From positions 558,001 to 622,000 of the forward strand of contig NC_003155.5 in assembly GCF_000009765.2 (NCBI RefSeq): a stretch of 64,000 bases of DNA. Direction: 5' to 3'. Of this stretch, positions 29,625 to 38,924 are shown piece after piece (position 1 is the first letter of the stretch; each line of letters begins with the position of its first letter). The notes beneath the pieces were generated by a model. It was not told the DNA's origin and did not search any database. It saw only the letters and a list, made by a program, of their open reading frames with translations. The position numbers and the translations under genes were made by a program. This DNA comes from Streptomyces avermitilis MA-4680 = NBRC 14893 (GTDB lineage Bacteria > Actinomycetota > Actinomycetes > Streptomycetales > Streptomycetaceae).

Positions 29625-32051
29625 TCAGCAGCGTAGTGGCTGTTCGGCCCAGATGGTTTTGCCGCGTTCGCCGTACCGGGTTCCCCAGCTCCGGGTCAGC
29701 TGGGTTATGAGGTAGAGACCGCGTCCGCCCTCGTCCGTGTCCTGGGCCCGTCTGACGTGGGGAGATGTGCTGCTGCCGTCCGACACCTCGCAGATCACGT
29801 TGCGGTCGAGGATCAGCCGTAGCGTGATCGGTTCTTCGCCGTAGCGGATCGCGTTCGTCACCAGCTCGCTGACGATCAGCTCGGTGGTGAACGACTCCTC
29901 CTCCAGCCCCCACCGGGCCATCTGCTGCGTCGTCAGGTCGCGTGCCCGGCCGACCAGTTCGTCCTGAGCCTCTATCTTCCAGGTGACATGGCGGTCCGAA
30001 GCCAGGCCGCTGACCCGGGCCGTCAGAACGGCCACGTCGTCCTTGTGGCATGTCGGCAGCAGTTCGCGGACCAGCGTGTCGCACACCTCTTGAGGCGTGG
30101 CGGATGGAGGAGTCCGCGAAAGGGTGTCGCGCATGCGGTGCAGTCCGGCATCGAGATCCTGGGCGCGCGGCTGCAGCAGGCCGTTGGTGTACAGCACCAG
30201 AACGTCCCCGTCGTCCATGGCGATCTCACGCTTTTCGAACACGATACCTCCCAGGCCCAGTGGGGGGCCGCCAGGCAGTTCCACGAAGTCGACGGCGCCG
30301 TTCACCGAGAGCACAGCCGGCGGTGGATGACCGGCGCGTGCCAGGAGACAGCGGCGGGACACGGGGTCGTACACCGCGTACAGGCACGTCGCTCCTGTCG
30401 CCAGGGGCCCTTCGTCACTCCGTTCGTCGAGGAAGCGGTTCATCTGGTCGTCGAGATGGGTGAGAAGCTCGTCGGGGGCCAGATCGAGATCCGCGAGCGT
30501 ACGTACGGCGCTGCGCAGGCGGCCCATGGTCACAGCGGACTGCAGGTCGTGTCCGGTCACGTCGCCCACCACGAGCGCCACTCGTGCGCCGGACAGAGGG
30601 ATGACGTCGAACCAGTCGCCGCCCAGCCCGGTGTGCCCGCTCGCGGGCAGGTAGCAGGACGCCGTCCGCACCGCCGACGCCGACGGCAGCCGCTGAGGAA
30701 GGAGACTGCGCTGGAGGGTCAGCGCGGTCGTCCGCTCGCGGTGGTATCGGCTGGCGTTGTCGACGCACACCGCCGCTCTGGTCACGATCTCCTCCGCCAG
30801 CAGCACGTCGTCGGGCTCGAACCGGCGGGGGTTGCCGGAGCGCAGGAAGACGACAGCGCCCAGGACGACGCCGCGGGCGAACATCGGGACGAGCAGCCAC
30901 GAATGGATCTTCGGTCCGTCGTCCGGGGAGTGGCGGAGGCCGACTGCGGCGGGGCAGTTCTGGAGTTGATCGTCCGCCAGGAGGACGGATTCACCCTTCG
31001 TGAGAGCGTCGAGGAACGGCGAGCCGGGCGCCGTCGCCCACAAATTGGCATCCCCCACCTTCACTTCCCCGGCAGCGTCTGACCCCGTGTCTTCGGCTGC
31101 CCCACTGCAAGCGGCCCTGCGGAACAGCGGGGGACGCGGTGGTCGGCCTTCGGTCGGTTCGCGGCCGGGGAAGACTGAGTCCAACAGGTCGACAAAGCAG
31201 ATGTCGGCGAAGCGCGGTACCGCGACCTCGGCCAGTTCCCGGGCGGTGCGCCAAAGGTCCAGGGTGGTGCCGATCCCGATGGCCGCCTCGTTCGTCAGGA
31301 CCAGCCGCTCGCGCGATCGGACCCGTTGGGTCACGTCGGAGACGACATGACCCAACGCGATCACCCTCCCGGACGGGTCCCTCAGGGGCAGGATGGACTC
31401 CGACCACACGTACTCCCGCGGCGAGTTGGCCACGGGGTGGCCGACCACCTCGGTGTCGATGAGCGCCTTGCCGGTCTCAAGGACCCGCCGCTGGCGGGCT
31501 TCGAGGGCATCGACGTCCAGCAGGCCGGGCGGCGCCATCTCGCGCATGGTGTGCCCGGAGTACTCGGTCCCCTGGAACACGCCGGCGCGCCGCTCGGCGA
31601 TGTTCAGGCCGACGAAGCGCAGCTGCGTGTCGAAGATGTCGATGTTGAACGGCGAGTCGGTGAACAGCCCCTTCAGCAGGGCGCGCCCGTATTCGTACGT
31701 GCGGAGTACGGCGGTACGGGCCGCCTGCACCAGCCACTGCGGATCACCGTTCGCGGACGTGAGGGCACGGACCCAGATCTGGGCCGCCAGCGGCTTCCCG
31801 CTGCGCTGTCGCAGGACCAGAGACCCCCGGCGGGCGCCCTTCTCCCAGCGCCTGACGATGTCCGCCGCGTCGGCGGGGTCGTAGAGGAACTCGTCCGCAC
31901 TACGGCCCACAGCCTCGCGCGCCGGACAGCCGAGCATCTGCTGCGCTCCCGGACCCCAGGCCGCGACCCGACCGCAGGCGTCCAGCAGGACGTCCGCCTC
32001 GCTTCCCGGTTCCGGAAATTCACCGTCGCCGCGAAAGGTGATGTCATGCAT
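29625..32051 (-). CDS. PAS-GAF-PP2C (SpoIIE-type) phosphatase with C-terminal HATPase domain
   Basis: A protein of about 808 aa. ATG 32051 opens MHDITFRGDG. PAS domains occupy about 20-110 and 120-250. A GAF domain covers about 260-440, and a SpoIIE PP2C-like phosphatase about 455-670, with metal-ligand motifs LGGDWFDV and VVGDVTGHD. An RsbW-type HATPase covers about 690-805 (ELIVSELVTNAIRYG N-box, DEGGRGLYLITQL G-box). Such proteins act in partner-switching control of sigma factors: the phosphatase dephosphorylates an anti-anti-sigma factor and the kinase domain can phosphorylate it. There is no membrane segment, so it should sense a cytosolic signal. It is transcribed alone. A STAS partner exists at 47005-47373, but linkage is only a guess. 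Confidence 0.93.
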   Translation of the reverse strand: MHDITFRGDGEFPEPGSEADVLLDACGRVAAWGPGAQQMLGCPAREAVGRSADEFLYDPADAADIVRRWEKGARRGSLVLRQRSGKPLAAQIWVRALTSANGDPQWLVQAARTAVLRTYEYGRALLKGLFTDSPFNIDIFDTQLRFVGLNIAERRAGVFQGTEYSGHTMREMAPPGLLDVDALEARQRRVLETGKALIDTEVVGHPVANSPREYVWSESILPLRDPSGRVIALGHVVSDVTQRVRSRERLVLTNEAAIGIGTTLDLWRTARELAEVAVPRFADICFVDLLDSVFPGREPTEGRPPRPPLFRRAACSGAAEDTGSDAAGEVKVGDANLWATAPGSPFLDALTKGESVLLADDQLQNCPAAVGLRHSPDDGPKIHSWLLVPMFARGVVLGAVVFLRSGNPRRFEPDDVLLAEEIVTRAAVCVDNASRYHRERTTALTLQRSLLPQRLPSASAVRTASCYLPASGHTGLGGDWFDVIPLSGARVALVVGDVTGHDLQSAVTMGRLRSAVRTLADLDLAPDELLTHLDDQMNRFLDERSDEGPLATGATCLYAVYDPVSRRCLLARAGHPPPAVLSVNGAVDFVELPGGPPLGLGGIVFEKREIAMDDGDVLVLYTNGLLQPRAQDLDAGLHRMRDTLSRTPPSATPQEVCDTLVRELLPTCHKDDVAVLTARVSGLASDRHVTWKIEAQDELVGRARDLTTQQMARWGLEEESFTTELIVSELVTNAIRYGEEPITLRLILDRNVICEVSDGSSTSPHVRRAQDTDEGGRGLYLITQLTRSWGTRYGERGKTIWAEQPLRC

Positions 32052-32677
32052 TCCGCACCTCGAGCACATCCGTGCAGGAATGTGGATTTGAGCGGCTTAG
32101 TCCAATTTAGCAATAGATGATACCCGTGACGTGGTCATCTTTCTCGTCACTCCACGGCCTGGGCGGTCTTCTGCCGTAATCACCGAGTCTTGGGCGATCT
32201 GATCCGGGCGCCCCGCGTGGCCAGGCTCCGGATCTGCGGCAGCCGGGACGGATGTCAGCGGACGGGTAATCCTGGCAGCGCCGCGCCGCACCATAGTCAC
32301 CATCGCCAGCATCAGCTCTCGCGTCTCGCGCAAATCTTGCCCTTGATCGTTGCCGCCCGGCCCCGACCCTGCGAAGGTTTCGGCCACTCCCCCAAACCCC
32401 CAGGTCATCGGAGGCCCCTTGGCTGCCCGTCGTGCCGTTGTCGCTGCCGCGTCAGCGGCACTCGTCGTCCCGCTCCGCGGAGGCGCGGCCGCCAGCGGCT
32501 GCGGGGCCGCCGCGCCCCGGCGATTGGCTGCGTGCCCTTTACACCGGGCAACCAAGTGGCCAGCCGTCGCCACCCCGTCCGGTGCTACGTGCACCACCTT
32601 CACAGCATCTGCCGTAGCCGACGTACCGGAAGCACCCCGTACTCGCACCCTTTGCCCTGTAACGGAGCGGCGGCTGG
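32052..32677. other. Intergenic region
   Basis: About 620 bp. Several overlapping frames exist on both strands, but none has a family resemblance, a good ribosome binding site or consistent codon bias. I see no gene here. Confidence 0.4.
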
Positions 32678-33778
32678 TCAGAAGATGACCACGTGGCCGG
32701 TGCGCGGCGCGGTCCGGCCCGACTGGACCTCGCGCCAGACCTGCGTCAGGGCCTGCGGGCCCTGGCCATGGACGACGTCGACCCATCCCTCGGCCACGGG
32801 GGCGAACCGCTGCCATGCGTCGGCGAACCGCCGGTCCAGCCCTGCGCGCCCCCACTCGCCGGTGCGCTTGCGCATCTGGTCGGGGGCAAAGAACATGCCC
32901 GGACCGGTTTCGGCCAGTGTGCCGGCCGGCCCGGGCTCCTGGTTGGTGATACCGACGACCACGTGGTGCACCAGGGCGTCGCCCAGATGGGCGCTCAGCG
33001 AGGCGGTCAGCCGCTCGTCGCCGGCGAAGTCTGCGTACAGAGTGGGCCGGTTGGGCAGTTGCACGACGTCCTCATAGGCGAGCACCCGGTCGTAACAGCC
33101 CAAGCTTTCAGTGAAGGCTACGTTGCGCCGGGAAGTAAGGCCGACGATCTCGCACCCCCGGCCCTGCAGCAGGAAGGCGGCACCGTAGGCCGTCTTGCTC
33201 GACGCTGACGACAGGACGGCCGTCGCAGCCCCCAGCCAGGCATTGTCGACGAGCCAGTCGGCCAGCATGAACGAGGTCCAGAACAGCGGGCGGTACAGGA
33301 TCTGGAGGTCCTCGCGGTCGGCCTCGTAGGCGAGATCACCCGTGGTGAGGGCGTACGCATTGTAGGGCCGGGGCAGTGTCTGCCGGTGGGGGCTCGCGTC
33401 CCGGAAGCCGCGCTCGTCCACCCGGCCGGGGCGGACCAACAGGTGGCTCGCGGACGGCAGATAGCCGTAGTAGCGGCTGCCCGGCTCGATGCCCTCCACA
33501 CGCGAGTCGACGACCTCTGCAAAGCCCCACAGGGGGACGATCCCCCAGCCCTCGCGGGAAGCGGGGAAGAACTGCCAGTAGCGGAAGGAGTCGCCGAGCG
33601 CGGCGTAGGTGACGTTGTTCGCGGTGAGGCCGACCTGGTCGACCCGAAGCAGCGCCTCGCCGTCACGAACCTCGGGAACCGGTGCGTCGGCGAGTTCGGC
33701 GATCGACAGATCGTCGCGGGCGATCAGCAGGTTCCAGCCGACGGCAGCGGCGGTAGCAGTAGTGGTGGTGGTGTCCAT
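32678..33778 (-). CDS. DUF2855-family protein (medium-chain reductase-like)
   Basis: A 366-aa protein. It opens with a Thr/Ala-rich leader and then LLIARDDLSIAELADAPVPE. The core reads GEALLRVDQVGLTANNVTYA and FPASREGWGIVPLWGFAEVV, the DUF2855 pattern. The fold resembles quinone oxidoreductases, but the GxGxxG nucleotide motif is replaced by SSASSKTAYG. Activity is not established for the family. A perfect 22-bp palindrome lies 15 bp upstream of the ATG, and a truncated divergent tetR follows, so repression by that TetR was the likely original control. Confidence 0.9.
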   Translation of the reverse strand: MDTTTTTATAAAVGWNLLIARDDLSIAELADAPVPEVRDGEALLRVDQVGLTANNVTYAALGDSFRYWQFFPASREGWGIVPLWGFAEVVDSRVEGIEPGSRYYGYLPSASHLLVRPGRVDERGFRDASPHRQTLPRPYNAYALTTGDLAYEADREDLQILYRPLFWTSFMLADWLVDNAWLGAATAVLSSASSKTAYGAAFLLQGRGCEIVGLTSRRNVAFTESLGCYDRVLAYEDVVQLPNRPTLYADFAGDERLTASLSAHLGDALVHHVVVGITNQEPGPAGTLAETGPGMFFAPDQMRKRTGEWGRAGLDRRFADAWQRFAPVAEGWVDVVHGQGPQALTQVWREVQSGRTAPRTGHVVIF

Positions 33779-33792
33779 GGCCCGGAACGTAC

Positions 33793-33814
33793 TTGAATCC
33801 GAATTCGGATTCAA
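33793..33814. promoter_or_regulatory. Perfect 22-bp palindromic operator
   Basis: TTGAATCCGAATTC and its mirror form an uninterrupted 11+11 palindrome between the divergent DUF2855 gene and the truncated tetR. Size and placement are those of a TetR-family operator. The repressor beside it retains its HTH domain only. Confidence 0.75.
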
Positions 33815-33823
33815 TAGTGGGCC

Positions 33824-33836
33824 TAGAATGCGCGCA
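33824..33836 (+). promoter_or_regulatory. Leaderless promoter of the tetR remnant
   Basis: TAGAAT at 33824-33829 is a good -10 hexamer. The A of ATG 33836 lies 7 nt after it, at the expected transcription start, so the mRNA would be leaderless, as is common in Streptomyces. Confidence 0.5.
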
Positions 33837-34046
33837 TGCCCTCCCCCCAGCACGAACGTGCCCCCACCCCGCCGCGCCCGCGGCGAGCCCACGGCGCACC
33901 CGGCGCGGTGTCCGCACCCGCGACGCCCTGGTGGCCGCAGCGCGGCGGATCTTCGAACGGGACGGCTATCTTGAGGCCCGCATCGTCGACATCGCGGCCG
34001 AGGCCGGGGTCGCCGCCGGCAGCTTCTACACACACTTCACCGGTAG
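33836..34046 (+). pseudogene. TetR-family regulator, truncated to its HTH and frameshifted
   Basis: From ATG 33836 the first about 20 codons read MPSPQHERAPTPPRPRR. The HTH (TRDALVAAARRIFERDGYLE, then AGVAAGSFYTHF) is in another frame, so one base has been gained or lost in the C-rich leader. At FTG (about 34046) the protein ends and the 3' end of an antisense gene begins. The ligand domain is completely absent. Confidence 0.75.
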
Positions 34047-34071
34047 CGGCGGTGCTCGGGCAGCGCGTTCA

Positions 34072-34829
34072 TCAGCACGCGATACCGCGGTGCAGGATCA
34101 AGGACAGCAGGGCCGCGCGGCGGGTGCGGGGCGGGCTGAAGCGCTCGCGAAAGGCTTCCGGCAGGTCTGCGATGGTCAGCGCACCGATCACGTGGGCGGC
34201 CACCGTGCGCACAAGCGGCCAGGCCGGCTTCAGGTGGCCGAGGCGGCGGGGTGCGGGAGCTTCACGGAGCATGTCGAAGAGCAGGTAGCGCACGGGTTCG
34301 CTGTATTCGAGGCGCTCGCGGATCGTGCGGTCCATATACGCGGGTACGTCAGCGGCCGTGACCGGGAACAGGTCGTCGGACAGGCCGAACTCGGTACACA
34401 CCGCACGGAATTCTCCGTATATCTGATCCAGTTCAGGCGGCGCCAGCGGGCGTCCCGACAGTTCTCGCATCGCCGTCATGCACTCGTACAAGGTGACCAG
34501 CACCCACACCCGCACCGCCGGGTCCAACGCTGTGAATGGCCTGCCCTGCTCGTCGGTCCCTGCCAGACGGCGGTGCGTGCGCTCCAGACGGGCGACCTCA
34601 CGGCGTAGCCCTTCACGGTCGGAGAAGAACAGCCGCTTCCCGCTGTCCATCGTGTGCTCGCTACGCCGCCACGGGTGCGCGCGGTAGGTGGAGAAGTTGT
34701 CATGCCGGCGGCGACCGCCGGATCTGCAGTCTGCAGAACCAGCAGCCGCCACGCCACCAACCCGATCCGCCACTCCCCCAGCGTGCGGCGTAGCAGCGAA
34801 TCAGGACCAGGAAGATCAGCGGTAGCCAA
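34072..34829 (-). pseudogene. MpaB/DUF2236-family oxygenase-like gene, frameshifted
   Basis: The start (MATADLPGPDSLLRRTLGEW) is in one frame. From about 34697 the product continues in another (NFSTYRAHPWRRSEHTMDSG, then FTALDPAVRVWVLVTLYE). The order LDP..W V..TL and the later PVRYLLFDMLRE block are typical of DUF2236 proteins such as the latex-clearing/MpaB group. A single missing G after ATG-GTC explains the shift. The C-terminus stops about 20-30 residues early, at the junction with the tetR remnant. Confidence 0.65.
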
Positions 34830-35134
34830 GGGGACGTCTCCTCAAGTACGTGCACAGGAATGAGCAGGGGACGACCGGAAGAGGGATCATCCGGCTATCC
34901 GCCCAGCCCAACGGCCCTACTGGAATCCGGGAGCGGCCAGGTTCCCGAGTTCAACCATCCGGGAAGCGCCTCAGGGCTCTGCTGAGCGAACACGACACGG
35001 TGGATGGAGGGGTGGATGGCAGCGAGGACCAGGCGCCAGAGCTCGGCCGGCCCCGTACTCGGAGCAGGCCTCCCCCCTCGGCTATCGCGCGGGAAGAGGT
35101 GTCCTCCTCGCCGGGAGGCTTACCCGCGGGAGAT
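34830..35134. other. Intergenic region between gene remnants
   Basis: About 300 bp with no recognisable gene on either strand. Confidence 0.35.
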
Positions 35135-35285
35135 GACTGGCAACAACGGGCGGCGTCCGAGCGGTCGCGGGCGTATTGGATCTTGTTGGTGAGCAGGACC
35201 GCGGAGTGCCCGCATTGCGAGGAGATCCACATGCCGGTGCTGGTGAAGCCGTAGTGCAGCCAGACGTCCTGGTCGGAGCCGGTGC
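35135..35285 (-). pseudogene. Beta-lactamase-family serine hydrolase, C-terminal fragment
   Basis: The frame reads LHYGFTSTGMWISSQCGHSA, then VLLTNKIQYARDR, matching the end of class C-like serine hydrolases (GHTGFTGT..W.DP......LLTNR...). The SxxK and YxN motifs are absent. It is one of several unrelated gene tips packed between 34 and 36 kb. Confidence 0.5.
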
Positions 35286-35394
35286 CGGGTGCCAGAACAG
35301 ACCGCGGGCCGGTGCCGTCACCGGTCCGGACGGCCAAGGACACCTCCGCCCAGGCCGGGCCGAAGCCGGGCCGGGCAGGTGCGGTCGCGGGGGC

Positions 35395-35516
35395 GAGCAG
35401 GCAGGACCTCATCCTGCGCGGCGGCCAAGACGTCTACCCCACCGAGATCGAACACGTCCGGCGCACCCTCGAATGGGTCACCGACGCCGCCATCGTTCCC
35501 GCCCCCTGCGAAAGCC
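35395..35516 (+). pseudogene. AMP-dependent acyl-CoA ligase, C-terminal fragment
   Basis: RQDLILRGGQDVYPTEIEHV, then DAAIVPAPCE is the hinge and C-terminal lid motif (G+.KD.I..GG.NVYP.E+E) of acyl-CoA synthetases. Only about 40 residues survive. It meets the antisense LysE fragment at about 35512. Confidence 0.65.
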
Positions 35517-35787
35517 GAGCGACGCCAGGAGGTCCACAGCAGCCTGCCGCCCATCCACACCAGGTAGGCGGCCCCGCCCCAGCGGAGTGCCTCGTACGCG
35601 AAGTGAGAGGCAGTCAGCAGAGCGGTCACACCGACCGAGGTGAGCACTCCCCAGACCAGCGTGCCGCTCTGGATGCCGAGGACCACGCCCCAGGCGCGAC
35701 GGCGGTGCGCAGGACGAGCGCGGTGTCCAGTCCGGGAGTGACGGTGAGCAGTCCCACCATCAGGGAGAAGGTCCACAAGGCATCCAT
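35510..35787 (-). pseudogene. LysE-family amino-acid exporter, N-terminal fragment
   Basis: From ATG 35787 it reads MDALWTFSLMVGLLTVTPGL, then DTALVLRTAVA. After a frame change near 35700 it continues with AWGVVLGIQSGTLVWGVLTS and YLVWMGGRLLW. This is the first half of the LysE fold (two to three helices, the G...G motif in helix 2). The rest is cut off at the acyl-CoA ligase remnant. Confidence 0.7.
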
Positions 35788-36231
35788 GGCGATCACGAAC
35801 GATCACCCTAGGCCGGGCGTCACGCAACCTCTACTCTTCTGCCCGGAATCGGGCAAGAGTTGCAGCAATCTCTGATCTACGACCGCGGGCCACACCTCAG
35901 AACGGTGAACCCGGAAAATCCTCAAACCAGCCGTGGCGCCCCAGCCAACGGTGCACGCCACCTGCCACTCGCCCCGTCCAACGTCGTGATCACGACACGG
36001 CCAGGTCCGCGCATGCCTGCCTGGCGGTCGTGCGCGCCCGCGACCTGGACGCGGGCAAGGTGGAAACGCGTGGGGGCGGCAGGCGAAAGGAGAGGCCCGA
36101 AGCCTCCTCGCTGGGTTGGGAAGAGAGGCGGTTCGGCCTCTGCGGAGGCCGTATTGCCCGCACTGCCCCGTACCCTTCGTGGTGTCTACGGCGTCACTTA
36201 GCGGGCGCCAAACCACTGGAGGCAACACCCC
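35788..36231. other. Region upstream of the extra rpoA
   Basis: About 440 bp. No gene is recognised. The last about 45 bp (TTAGCGGGCGCCAAACCACT, then GGAGGCAACACCCC) look like the leader that precedes rpoA inside Streptomyces ribosomal-protein operons. A dedicated promoter could not be identified with confidence. Confidence 0.45.
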
Positions 36232-37248
36232 GTGCTGATTGCTCAGCGTCCGTCCCTGACCGAAGAGGTCGTCGACGAGTTCCGCTCCCGGTTCGTGATC
36301 GAGCCGCTGGAGCCGGGCTTCGGCTACACCCTCGGCAACTCCCTCCGCCGGACCCTCCTGTCCTCGATCCCGGGTGCGGCGGTCACGTCCATCCGCGTCG
36401 ACGGCGTTCTGCACGAGTTCACCACCGTGCCGGGTGTCAAGGAGGACGTCACCGACCTGATCCTCAACATCAAGCAGCTGGTCGTCTCCTCGGAGCACGA
36501 CGAGCCGGTCGTGATGTACCTGCGCAAGCAGGGTCCGGGTCTGGTCACCGCCGCCGACATCGCGCCCCCGGCCGGTGTCGAGGTGCACAACCCCGACCTC
36601 GTCCTCGCCACGCTCAACGGCAAGGGCAAGCTGGAGATGGAGCTGACCGTCGAGCGCGGTCGCGGCTACGTCTCCGCCGTTCAGAACAAGCAGGTCGGTC
36701 AGGAGATCGGGCGCATCCCGGTCGACTCGATCTACTCGCCGGTGCTGAAGGTCACGTACAAGGTCGAGGCGACCCGTGTCGAGCAGCGCACCGACTTCGA
36801 CAAGCTGATCGTCGACGTCGAGACCAAGCAGGCCATGCGTCCCCGTGACGCCATGGCGTCGGCCGGCAAGACGCTGGTCGAGCTGTTCGGTCTCGCCCGC
36901 GAGCTCAACATCGACGCCGAGGGCATCGACATGGGCCCGTCCCCGGTGGACGCCGCCCTCGCCGCCGACCTGGTGATGCCGATCGAGGAGCTGGAGCTCA
37001 CGGTCCGGTCGTACAACTGCCTCAAGCGCGAGGGCGTCCACTCCGTGGGTGAGCTCGTCGCCCGCTCCGAGGCCGACCTCCTGGACATCCGCAACTTCGG
37101 TGCGAAGTCCATCGACGAGGTCAAGGCGAAGCTGGCCGGCATGGGCCTGGGCCTCAAGGACAGCCCGCCCGGATTCGACCCGACCGCCGCCGCACTCGGT
37201 GCGGACGACGACGCGGACGCGGGTTTCCTGGAGACGGAGCATTACTGA
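36232..37248 (+). CDS. rpoA: RNA polymerase alpha subunit, out of its usual operon
   Basis: A 338-aa complete protein starting at GTG 36232, with GGAGG 9 nt upstream. The N-terminal dimerisation domain ([20 protein letters not shown]) and the C-terminal domain ([20 protein letters not shown], then [19 protein letters not shown]) are intact, including the Arg and Asn-Cys-Leu-Lys stretch that contacts UP-element DNA. From memory it is nearly identical to Streptomyces RpoA, with changes concentrated in the last third ([32 protein letters not shown]). The usual neighbours (rpsM, rpsK, rpsD before; rplQ after) are absent; an ISL3 fragment follows instead. It is probably a second copy, though the window cannot show whether another exists. 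Confidence 0.97.
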   Translation: MLIAQRPSLTEEVVDEFRSRFVIEPLEPGFGYTLGNSLRRTLLSSIPGAAVTSIRVDGVLHEFTTVPGVKEDVTDLILNIKQLVVSSEHDEPVVMYLRKQGPGLVTAADIAPPAGVEVHNPDLVLATLNGKGKLEMELTVERGRGYVSAVQNKQVGQEIGRIPVDSIYSPVLKVTYKVEATRVEQRTDFDKLIVDVETKQAMRPRDAMASAGKTLVELFGLARELNIDAEGIDMGPSPVDAALAADLVMPIEELELTVRSYNCLKREGVHSVGELVARSEADLLDIRNFGAKSIDEVKAKLAGMGLGLKDSPPGFDPTAAALGADDDADAGFLETEHY

Positions 37249-37470
37249 ACGCTGCGCTGCGCTGGTCATAGAGACACGTCGCGACGGGGACAGCACCCGT
37301 AGCTCCTTGAGTGACGGTGCCGCTGTTCCTGCCGGCAGCACGTAGGACTCCACCTGCAGATCTGCGGGATCTTCGGCTCTCGCCAGGGATGGCGCTGCCG
37401 CGGACAGGAGGCGACAGTCGTCATCATCGTCAGTACCCGTCTGCGGGCACAGCGGAGCAAGGCCGAAGAC

Positions 37471-37892
37471 GTGCTGTTTCCCGGGATCGACGTGCGGTTG
37501 GAGGGCGTGGTGGTCACCGGTACGCTGCTGTTCGTCGATGCCGCAGCGTGCGGGCGACCACCGTACTGCCCGAACTGCCGGTGGCGGGGGCGCAGAATCC
37601 ACTCGCCCTACCACCGCAGCTTGTCCGAACGCCCCCTGGCTGGCCAGAAGTCGGTCGTGCGCCTGCGGGTGCGGCGCTTCTTCTGCGACCGGAAGTCGTG
37701 CGCCCGCAGGACCTTCGTCAAGCAGGTCGACCGGCTGACGGAACGCCACCGCCGCTCCAGCCTCGGGCTGAAGGAATGGCTGACGACGGTAGCCGTCGAG
37801 CTCGGCGGCCGGCCTGGGGAACGGGTTTGCCGCAAGCTGAACCTGGCGGCGGGTCGGACCCACCTGGTGGGGCTGCTGGAGGAGCCGCCGGT
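37471..37892 (+). pseudogene. ISL3-family transposase, N-terminal fragment
   Basis: From GTG 37471 it reads MLFPGIDVRLEGVVVTG. A zinc-finger segment follows (CGRPPYCPNCRWRGRRIHSP), then FFCDRKSCARRTFVKQV and ERHRRSSLGLKEWL, the N-terminal HTH and Zn-ribbon half of ISL3 transposases. Similarity stops at [12 protein letters not shown]; the DDE half is missing. It lies 220 bp downstream of rpoA and may be connected with its relocation. Confidence 0.8.
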
Positions 37893-37894
37893 GC

Positions 37895-38022
37895 CAGGCC
37901 CGCGCTCTGCTGGACGAGCACACCGCTGTGCGCGGCCCGGGGACCGGCTGGGACCTGCACCGCCACACTCCGTCCTCACCCCCTCGGCGAGCAGGGTGCC
38001 TCCCTGCTGGTACTTGTTTCCC
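37895..38022 (+). pseudogene. Tyrosine recombinase (integrase), C-terminal fragment
   Basis: [20 protein letters not shown], then [13 protein letters not shown] resembles the region around the catalytic HxLR of phage-type and transposon-type integrases (ARALLDEHT....DLHE.RHS..THLGE.GASL..LM). Two frames are needed, and the Arg-His box is destroyed. The active Tyr is absent. Confidence 0.45.
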
Positions 38023-38537
38023 ATCCTCTGATGCGGCTCGGTGGACGGCCTAGCCTTGTGGGGGGGTTGTCTGGCTCTGGACCGGAATTGGGGTCTGACA
38101 CCAGTGATGCGGGCCGTGTCCCGTCACGGCTGGGGAGCCGTGACCGGCCCGTTTGGTGTGTGAAACACATGCTCGAAGGTGCTACGGCAACGCTCTCGCC
38201 TGTAGACAGATGGCCGGGCGCGGGGCGCCGATCAGGTGAACTGACACCCGGGTCCAGGAAGCCGGAGGCGGTTTCCCGAGCTGCGGACTCATGATGGCCG
38301 TATGCCTTCCGCTGGGCGCGTCCGACGACATGCCGGGCAGGCAGTCGACACCAGACCTATCCGCATGCAGAACGGCAGGCAACGGCCCCCGGCCGACAGG
38401 GCCGTGGGGCCACCCGTCCGAGTGACATTCCATCGAATAGGCGTATTGGTCCAGCCATACTGGCGCCGTTCGATGCCAACCGGTCACGGTAGTGCCCGGG
38501 CGCTCGCGGGCGGCCGAGCACCGAAAGGAGTCCCCTC
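38023..38537. other. Intergenic region
   Basis: About 515 bp without a gene. It contains the hairpin at 38123-38144 and the ribosome binding site (AAGGAG) of the next gene. Confidence 0.4.
38123..38144. terminator. Short hairpin
   Basis: GTCACGGCT-GGGG-AGCCGTGAC is a perfect 9-bp stem with a 4-nt loop. It may be a terminator or a remnant of an element end; no U-tract follows. Confidence 0.4.
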
Positions 38538-38843
38538 ATGGCAGACGTCAAAGTCGGGCTGTACGTATCTCTCCAGGCCAAGCCCGGCAAGGAGGAAGAC
38601 GTCGCTGACTTTCTCCGCAAGGGCCTTGACCTCGTGCAGGAGGAGCCCGGCACCGTCGCCTGGTTCGCCGTGCGCCTGAACGCGACCGCCTTCGCGATCT
38701 TCGACGCCTTCCCCGACGTCTCCGGACGCCAGGCCCACCTCGCAGGCCGGCTGGCCGCGGCCCTGATGGAACGAGCCCCCGATCTGCTCGCCCAGCCGCC
38801 TTCCATCGAGCAACTCGACATTCTCGCCCACAAACTGCCCTGA
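38538..38843 (+). CDS. Antibiotic biosynthesis monooxygenase (ABM)-domain protein
   Basis: A 101-aa single-domain protein behind AAGGAG. The ferredoxin-like ABM pattern is clear: GLYVSLQAKPGKEEDVADFL, EEPGTVAWFAVRLNATAFAI and FDAFPDVSGRQAHLAG. These small dimers act on quinols or serve as stress-related monooxygenases; no cofactor motif is expected. It stands alone between noncoding stretches, so its role cannot be inferred from context. Confidence 0.9.
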   Translation: MADVKVGLYVSLQAKPGKEEDVADFLRKGLDLVQEEPGTVAWFAVRLNATAFAIFDAFPDVSGRQAHLAGRLAAALMERAPDLLAQPPSIEQLDILAHKLP

Positions 38844-38924
38844 AACCGAAGGCGGCTGGTCGGCCCGGCGTGGCCGCCTCTGTCCCCGATGCTCGCACTC
38901 TCTGACCAAACAGCTGGAGCACAC

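Noticed and set aside
32097-32855. Minus-strand gene between the PP2C and DUF2855 genes
   Set aside because: It overlaps the DUF2855 3' end out of frame and has no conserved motif.
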